Program-made: the position numbers and the translations under genes
The notes under the pieces: model-generated
Databases searched by the model: none
What the model was told of the DNA's origin: nothing
The model's input: only the letters and a program-made list of their open reading frames with translations
Shown: one piece after another, positions 6,727 to 10,172 of the stretch
How the letters are laid out: each line of letters opens with the position of its first letter
Position numbering within the stretch: the first letter of the stretch is position 1
Assembly (NCBI GenBank): GCA_013375355.1
Contig: JABXJV010000149.1
Coordinates: 1 to 10,172 of the forward strand
Length of the DNA stretch: 10,172 bases
Source: Candidatus Helarchaeota archaeon
Lineage (GTDB): Archaea; Asgardarchaeota; Lokiarchaeia; Helarchaeales; JABXJV01
Reading direction: 5' to 3'

Positions 6727-7575
6727 TTGCAATTAAAGAATATGCGTCTTCAATTGAATAAAACCGGAATAAATATTCCTCAGAAAGCAGATAAATACCT
6801 AAACTCAATAGTTCCATTTCTTCACAGAGCACTTGGGGATGATTTACGATCAATTATTATCTTTGGATCAATTGTAAAAGGATATTGTACTAAAGAAAGC
6901 GACGCAGATATTCTAATTGTCGTTTCGGACAAGGTTTCAAAGAAAAAAATTAAATATTTAAATAGAGTGCTTATGGCATTTGAAATAAAGTGTGGTTACT
7001 TAAAACCTAAAAAAAATATAATTCAATCAATTTTATACTGCGTAGATAAATCAACCGGAATGTTCATCTCTCATTTCATTTGTCGTGAGAAGGAATTTCT
7101 TAGTGGAAAATTTGCGAAAGTTTTTTCTGTTAATAAAATTATGGCAGCAATACTTGCACCAAACGATATTGTTATGGGAAGTGTTATTGGCAGAGCCCAC
7201 ACACTATATGGAGAAAATTTGGTTAAAAAAACAAAGCTACCAAAAGTTTCAGTATTTCAACTTTTAAAGAGCGCAATTATGAATGGATTAACAGCTATTG
7301 GCGGATTAATTACGGTCCCTTTTGATAAAAGAGCAACACTTTACGAAATGGAGAGCTTCAAATGGAGCTTACTTGCATCATACTACTATGTACATAATGA
7401 TTGCCCGAATATAAATGAAATTATACAATATTTTGAAAAACTTAAAGTATGTCCTAAAGCTCTGAAAACATGGACTGGGCTTCGTAAAAAATATCAAGAA
7501 CACTTAAAATTTAGTCTTTTTGTTCCATTAAATGTTCTTCAAATCCATTTATCAGTAATAGGAAAGCCAAAATAA
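6727..7575 (+). CDS. Nucleotidyltransferase-fold (polymerase beta superfamily) protein
   Basis: 282-aa protein with an N-terminal NTP_transf_2-type domain. The strand–helix motif IIIFGSIVKGY (43-53) gives the GS signature and SDADILIVV (58-66) supplies the two metal-binding aspartates D59 and D61. A third acidic residue is not certain; D107 is one candidate. Such domains transfer NMP from an NTP to a small molecule, RNA or protein, as in MNT-type (MntA) proteins, CCA-adding enzymes and aminoglycoside transferases; the substrate here is unknown. The remainder (about 120-282) is helical, with RAHTLYGENL (156-165) like the 'LYG' segment common after such domains, and VFQLLKSAIMNGLTAIGG (176-193) in a longer helical bundle. 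No HEPN RxxxxxH pair is evident. The start is uncertain: a TTG at 6727 without a good SD, or ATG at 6742 (residue 6). It converges with the GIY-YIG gene, leaving 16 bp between stops. Confidence 0.85.
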   Translation: MQLKNMRLQLNKTGINIPQKADKYLNSIVPFLHRALGDDLRSIIIFGSIVKGYCTKESDADILIVVSDKVSKKKIKYLNRVLMAFEIKCGYLKPKKNIIQSILYCVDKSTGMFISHFICREKEFLSGKFAKVFSVNKIMAAILAPNDIVMGSVIGRAHTLYGENLVKKTKLPKVSVFQLLKSAIMNGLTAIGGLITVPFDKRATLYEMESFKWSLLASYYYVHNDCPNINEIIQYFEKLKVCPKALKTWTGLRKKYQEHLKFSLFVPLNVLQIHLSVIGKPK

Positions 7576-7591
7576 AGAAAACTTATTTAAT

Positions 7592-7867
7592 TTAATGTTT
7601 TACGATTTCAATTTGTTTTTTCGAATTAGATTTTATTAATTTCAATTTGAGTTTTCTTGTTAACTTTTTGATTTCAAGTTCACGCCTCATTGCAGATTTT
7701 TGATTCTTAAAAATCTCGAAATATTGGAGTTTAACTGGGCGTCTACCCCTACAATACTTACTTTGTCCATTATTATGTTCCTTTAATCGACGTTTAATAT
7801 TATTTGTATAACCAGTATAGAGTGTTCCGCCTTTACATCTAACAATATAAACATAATAAGGACTCAT
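7592..7867 (-). CDS. GIY-YIG nuclease-domain protein (UvrC N-terminal-like, YhbQ type)
   Basis: Small single-domain GIY-YIG protein of 91 aa. From the chosen ATG the domain starts at once: YVYI (5-8) and LYTGY (16-20) are the GIY and YIG strands. RRLKEHN (26-32) carries the conserved arginine, GRRPVKL (40-46) follows, and RRELEIKKL (61-69) holds the metal-binding glutamate. The C-terminus is basic. Members of this family are thought to cut or bind DNA, but the physiological role of the stand-alone form is not settled. The frame extends 27 codons upstream to a TTG at 7948, and another ATG lies at 7879. I chose 7867 because family members begin directly at the GIY strand; no strong SD decides among them. 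The gene converges with the nucleotidyltransferase gene and is divergent from the GH51 gene. Confidence 0.88.
   Translation of the reverse strand: MSPYYVYIVRCKGGTLYTGYTNNIKRRLKEHNNGQSKYCRGRRPVKLQYFEIFKNQKSAMRRELEIKKLTRKLKLKLIKSNSKKQIEIVKH
7616..7621 (+). terminator. Candidate oligo-T terminator after the nucleotidyltransferase gene
   Basis: Six consecutive T lie 40 nt after the stop codon, within the 3' coding end of the convergent GIY-YIG gene. No stem is visible. It is only a plausible archaeal T-tract terminator. Confidence 0.2.
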
Positions 7868-8000
7868 TAACAAAACCATTAATGTAATTAATTGATTCTC
7901 TATGCCTAATTTCAAATATTTAATTCCAAATCTAAAAATGTTTGGCAATTTTGTCGAATTATTTCAAATATTTTACTCTATTAAAAAATATTAATGAGAG

Positions 8001-8014
8001 ATTAGTTAACTAAT
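8001..8014. repeat. Perfect 14-bp palindrome, candidate operator of the arabinofuranosidase gene
   Basis: ATTAGTTAACTAAT equals its own reverse complement over all 14 positions and is centred about 70 bp upstream of the proposed GH51 start. A dimeric helix-turn-helix regulator could bind here. It lies just upstream of an AT-rich possible TATA region. The composition is AT-rich, so chance cannot be excluded. Confidence 0.4.
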
Positions 8015-8065
8015 GAAATGACAAATTATGTAGAATAAATTTTCATTTCTCAAAAAGGTTTAAAT

Positions 8066-8071
8066 GAGGTT
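8066..8071 (+). promoter_or_regulatory. Shine-Dalgarno site for the GH51 gene
   Basis: GAGGTT, in context TGAGGTT, matches the core of the archaeal anti-SD complement. It ends 6 nt before an in-frame ATA at 8078, from which the protein reads as a normal GH51 N-terminus. It is 72 nt before the first conventional start (TTG 8144), too far to serve that codon. Confidence 0.5.
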
Positions 8072-8077
8072 ATTAAA

Positions 8078-9658
8078 ATAAAAGCGACTGTTAAGATAAA
8101 TATTGTTCCTGAAATTGAACAAGTTCCCATCTCCCCCTTAATCTTGGGTCATTTCATAGAACATTTAGGACGTTGTATCGAAAATGGCCTATGGATGTAC
8201 AAAGAAACTAAGCGACCTTTATTAAATGAATTTCCACTTGAGCGAGTACCAGCAGATCTCTTTGAAAAAATGGCAGAATTAAAACCACCTATGATAAGAT
8301 ATCCGGGTGGATGTTTTTCTGATACTTATCATTGGAAAGATGGGATCGGACCTCGTGAAAAACGTCCTAAGCGAAGAAATAAAGCATGGGGTGGACTTAT
8401 TAAAAGTGCCTTGTATAATGTGGGTCCTAAAGAAAGGAATCATTTTGGAACAGATGAATTTCTAACACTATGTGAAAAATTAGGCGCAGAAAAATATCTT
8501 AACATTAATTTTGGTTCTGGTACTATTGAAGAAGCTGTCGAATGGGTGGAATATGCGAATGGTGCTGAAAATTCAGAATATGGAAAATCAAGGGCTAAAA
8601 ATGGACATAAAGAACCATATGATGTTAAGTATTGGGGGATTGCTAATGAAATATACGGTTTTTGGGAGAAAGGATATTGTAAAACACCTCAAAAATATGC
8701 AAAAAGATATATTGAATTCGCAAAAGCCATGCGGGAAGTCGATCCAGGGATAAAATTCATAGCTTGCGGATGTAATCGTTCAAACTGGAATCGTCCCCTA
8801 CTTGAACTAATAAAGGATCATGTAGATTATCTTTCTGTTCATATCTATTTGCCAATGATTGGAATTCTTTCAAATCTTTTAAGAAAGAAACCCCTACCTG
8901 CTACAGAGAAAGTGTATTATAGCATTGTTAATTCTTCTTATTGTGTAGAAGATCTTATTCTCAAAACTGAAGAAGATATTTTAGCAACTTTAGGCCCTGA
9001 TGGTCTTGATAAATGCAAAATCGCACTTGATGAATGGAATATTTGGTACCATTATAGCCAGATATATAGAGCTGACAAACCCCCTTATGTTTTAAGGGAT
9101 GGTTTATGGACTGCAGGTGTATTAAATACATTAATTCGTCATTCAAAATCAATAGGAATGGCAAATTTTGCTCAAATGGTAAATTGTATAGGAATGATAT
9201 TAACTTATGATCATAAAGTCGTTGTTAATCCTCATTATCACGTTTTTAAAATGTATGGTGACGCTTTACAAGCAAATTTTATACCTGTAGAAGTGGATTG
9301 CCCTACTATTACTTCAGAACCGTTTGGAAAGAATATACCTACCTTAAAACGACCAGTTCTTGATGTTGCAGCAACAATTTCAGAAAATGGCAAGAATTTT
9401 ACTCTTTTTTGCATTAATAAGCATTTTAAAGAATTAGTTCAGGCAAAAATAAATTTTAAAAGTGCCCCTGATCTAAAAATTAATCCTGGTATTGATATAT
9501 GCATATTGTACCATGATAACGCATTTATTACAAATACCAAAAACTCACCTAATGAGATTGATCTAAAAGAGAAGACTTTAAATGATGGAGCTAATCCATA
9601 TTCTTATGAATTTCCTCCTCATTCTGTAACCTCTCTCCAGTTCCGTATAGAGAAGTGA
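8078..9658 (+). CDS. abfA: Alpha-L-arabinofuranosidase, glycoside hydrolase family 51
   Basis: Retaining exo-hydrolase releasing L-arabinofuranose from arabinan, arabinoxylan or their oligosaccharides; no signal peptide, so probably cytoplasmic. Numbered from the proposed start at 8078 (526 aa, about the family length), the TIM barrel shows GHFIEHLGR (24-32), RYPGGCFSDTYHW (74-86), GTDEF (124-128), YWGIANEIYG (185-194) with acid/base E191, and LDEWNIWY (317-324) with nucleophile E319. The C-terminal beta-domain covers about 395-526. The first conventional start is a TTG at 8144, but it falls within the first conserved strand. The 22 codons upstream read as genuine family sequence (KATVKINIVPEIEQVPISPL) and follow an SD. 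An ATA start at 8078 is proposed. Alternatively an ATG at 8064 would join this frame if one A were missing from the run at 8075-8078. GH51 is mainly bacterial and fungal, so transfer is plausible. The gene is monocistronic. Confidence 0.93.
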   Translation: MKATVKINIVPEIEQVPISPLILGHFIEHLGRCIENGLWMYKETKRPLLNEFPLERVPADLFEKMAELKPPMIRYPGGCFSDTYHWKDGIGPREKRPKRRNKAWGGLIKSALYNVGPKERNHFGTDEFLTLCEKLGAEKYLNINFGSGTIEEAVEWVEYANGAENSEYGKSRAKNGHKEPYDVKYWGIANEIYGFWEKGYCKTPQKYAKRYIEFAKAMREVDPGIKFIACGCNRSNWNRPLLELIKDHVDYLSVHIYLPMIGILSNLLRKKPLPATEKVYYSIVNSSYCVEDLILKTEEDILATLGPDGLDKCKIALDEWNIWYHYSQIYRADKPPYVLRDGLWTAGVLNTLIRHSKSIGMANFAQMVNCIGMILTYDHKVVVNPHYHVFKMYGDALQANFIPVEVDCPTITSEPFGKNIPTLKRPVLDVAATISENGKNFTLFCINKHFKELVQAKINFKSAPDLKINPGIDICILYHDNAFITNTKNSPNEIDLKEKTLNDGANPYSYEFPPHSVTSLQFRIEK

Positions 9659-9689
9659 AGTGGTTTCAAAAAAAAGAATTAATTAAAAA

Positions 9690-10172
9690 TCACATAGTTT
9701 TTATTTTTTTAATTTTTGAAAAAAGTTCATCTTTCTTAGATTCCCAATCTTGAAGCAAATTCCTTTTAACAGATTCTTCAATTGATATGGGTAAATCTTC
9801 AAATAATTTCTTTATTTTTATATCATAAGAGCTAATTTCTCCTAAGATTTTACTAATTGTGGTAACATGTGATATTTCACGTAAATTTGCAATCTTATTT
9901 AAAATTTCTTTGTGAATTTGTCTACCAATTTCTCTCAATGTAATTATGAAATTTTCAAAAAATCTCTTATCATCAATTTCTAATGGTTTTTCCTCTTTTC
10001 TTTGGATTTTTAATCTTATAGGGACTTTTACTCCAGTTTTCATAAATTGATATACCATTTCTGCAAGACGAACAATTGACTGTTCTACATTAAAACCTGT
10101 TTTTAAAGAAATTTCATAATATCCCTGGAGCATGTTGTCATTAATAAAATCCTCTATTTCTTCATCATTTAC
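9690..10172 (-). CDS. Hypothetical helical protein, 5' end beyond the window
   Basis: Unrecognised, charged, mostly helical protein; 160 residues are visible. The frame has an ATG at 10133 but stays open from there to the right edge, reading VNDEEIEDFINDN before that methionine, so the ATG is probably internal and the gene partial. There are no membrane segments and no signal peptide. From the methionine at 10133, residues 60-147 are rich in K, E and I with possible coiled-coil stretches (for example around 75-100 and 120-147). A slightly more ordered part precedes them, NVEQSIVRLAEMVYQFMKTG (15-34). No catalytic motif was found. It is convergent with the GH51 gene, with 31 bp between the stops. 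Confidence 0.7.
   Translation of the reverse strand, partial: VNDEEIEDFINDNMLQGYYEISLKTGFNVEQSIVRLAEMVYQFMKTGVKVPIRLKIQRKEEKPLEIDDKRFFENFIITLREIGRQIHKEILNKIANLREISHVTTISKILGEISSYDIKIKKLFEDLPISIEESVKRNLLQDWESKKDELFSKIKKIKTM
9698..9717 (+). terminator. Candidate T-tract terminator of the GH51 gene
   Basis: Three T runs of 5, 7 and 5 bases separated only by A's lie 40-59 nt after the GH51 stop, inside the lysine-coding 3' end of the opposing gene. There is no stem-loop. T-tracts of this kind terminate archaeal RNA polymerase, but the site doubles as coding sequence on the other strand. Confidence 0.35.

Larger units (their letters stand above)
7868..8077. promoter_or_regulatory. Divergent intergenic region between GIY-YIG and GH51 genes
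   Basis: The longest gene-free stretch in the window (about 210 bp). It may include a 27-codon N-terminal extension of the GIY-YIG gene up to 7948. It holds an 8-bp all-A/T inverted repeat (7967-7974 and 7985-7992), a perfect 14-bp palindrome at 8001-8014, an AT-rich possible TATA element around 8034-8041 and a good SD at 8066-8071. No RNA gene is evident. Confidence 0.45.

Noticed and set aside
7868..7948. 27-codon N-terminal extension of the GIY-YIG gene to a TTG
   Set aside because: The family domain begins right after the ATG at 7867 and the extension has no domain sequence or good SD; kept only as an alternative.
7967..7992. Inverted repeat AATATTTT / AAAATATT with a 10-nt loop
   Set aside because: All A/T in a very AT-rich spacer; expected by chance and lacking a GC stem for a terminator.
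8511..9164. Short plus- and minus-strand frames inside the GH51 gene
   Set aside because: They overlap the catalytic barrel sequence of a well-supported gene and show no independent features.
1..10172. CRISPR arrays, tRNA genes, insertion sequences or integrases
   Set aside because: No regularly spaced repeats, cloverleaf sequences, terminal inverted repeats or transposase/integrase motifs were seen by eye.

Overview
The window is very AT-rich (roughly 30% G+C by eye) and archaeal. The main evidence is an overlapping Nop5/Nop56–fibrillarin gene pair, the protein core of archaeal C/D-box sRNPs. TATA-like boxes, archaeal-style Shine-Dalgarno (SD) sites and frequent TTG/GTG starts agree with this. 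The low G+C, the long lysine-rich tail on Nop5 and the mix of archaeal informational genes with bacterial-type metabolic and modification genes would fit an Asgard (Lokiarchaeia-like) genome. That lineage assignment is inference; only 'archaeon' is well supported.

Layout. Position 66-893 (+) encodes an unrecognised polytopic membrane protein with a faint UbiA-like look. Positions 1013-2979 (+) hold nop5 and fibrillarin, sharing 4 bp, which together direct guide-RNA-dependent 2'-O-methylation of rRNA/tRNA. Positions 3046-6289 (+) hold two DNA methyltransferase genes overlapping by 14 bp: a small N4/N6 amino-methyltransferase with permuted motif order, and a large Eco57I/type IIG-like adenine methyltransferase with a target-recognition region. 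No nuclease gene is visible beside them. Next come a divergent small two-helix membrane protein (6335-6577, -), a nucleotidyltransferase-fold protein (6727-7575, +) and a GIY-YIG nuclease-domain protein (7592-7867, -). A GH51 alpha-L-arabinofuranosidase (about 8078-9658, +) follows. An unrecognised helical protein on the minus strand runs off the right edge (9690-10172).

The 1-6289 block is all co-directional and contains two tight two-gene units (sRNP core; methyltransferase pair). The right half is a set of single genes in alternating orientation. The most notable points are these. The GH51 gene has homologous N-terminal sequence upstream of any ATG/GTG/TTG start, which implies an ATA start or a one-base indel. 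A perfect 14-bp palindrome lies just upstream of it. The paired methyltransferases lack an evident restriction partner. Nop5 carries a eukaryote-like basic tail.

No tRNA, rRNA, CRISPR array, insertion sequence or integrase was seen. No stretch longer than about 210 bp lacks a gene. I found no clear evidence of a wholly new system; the methyltransferase pair is the best candidate for a defence or epigenetic module.
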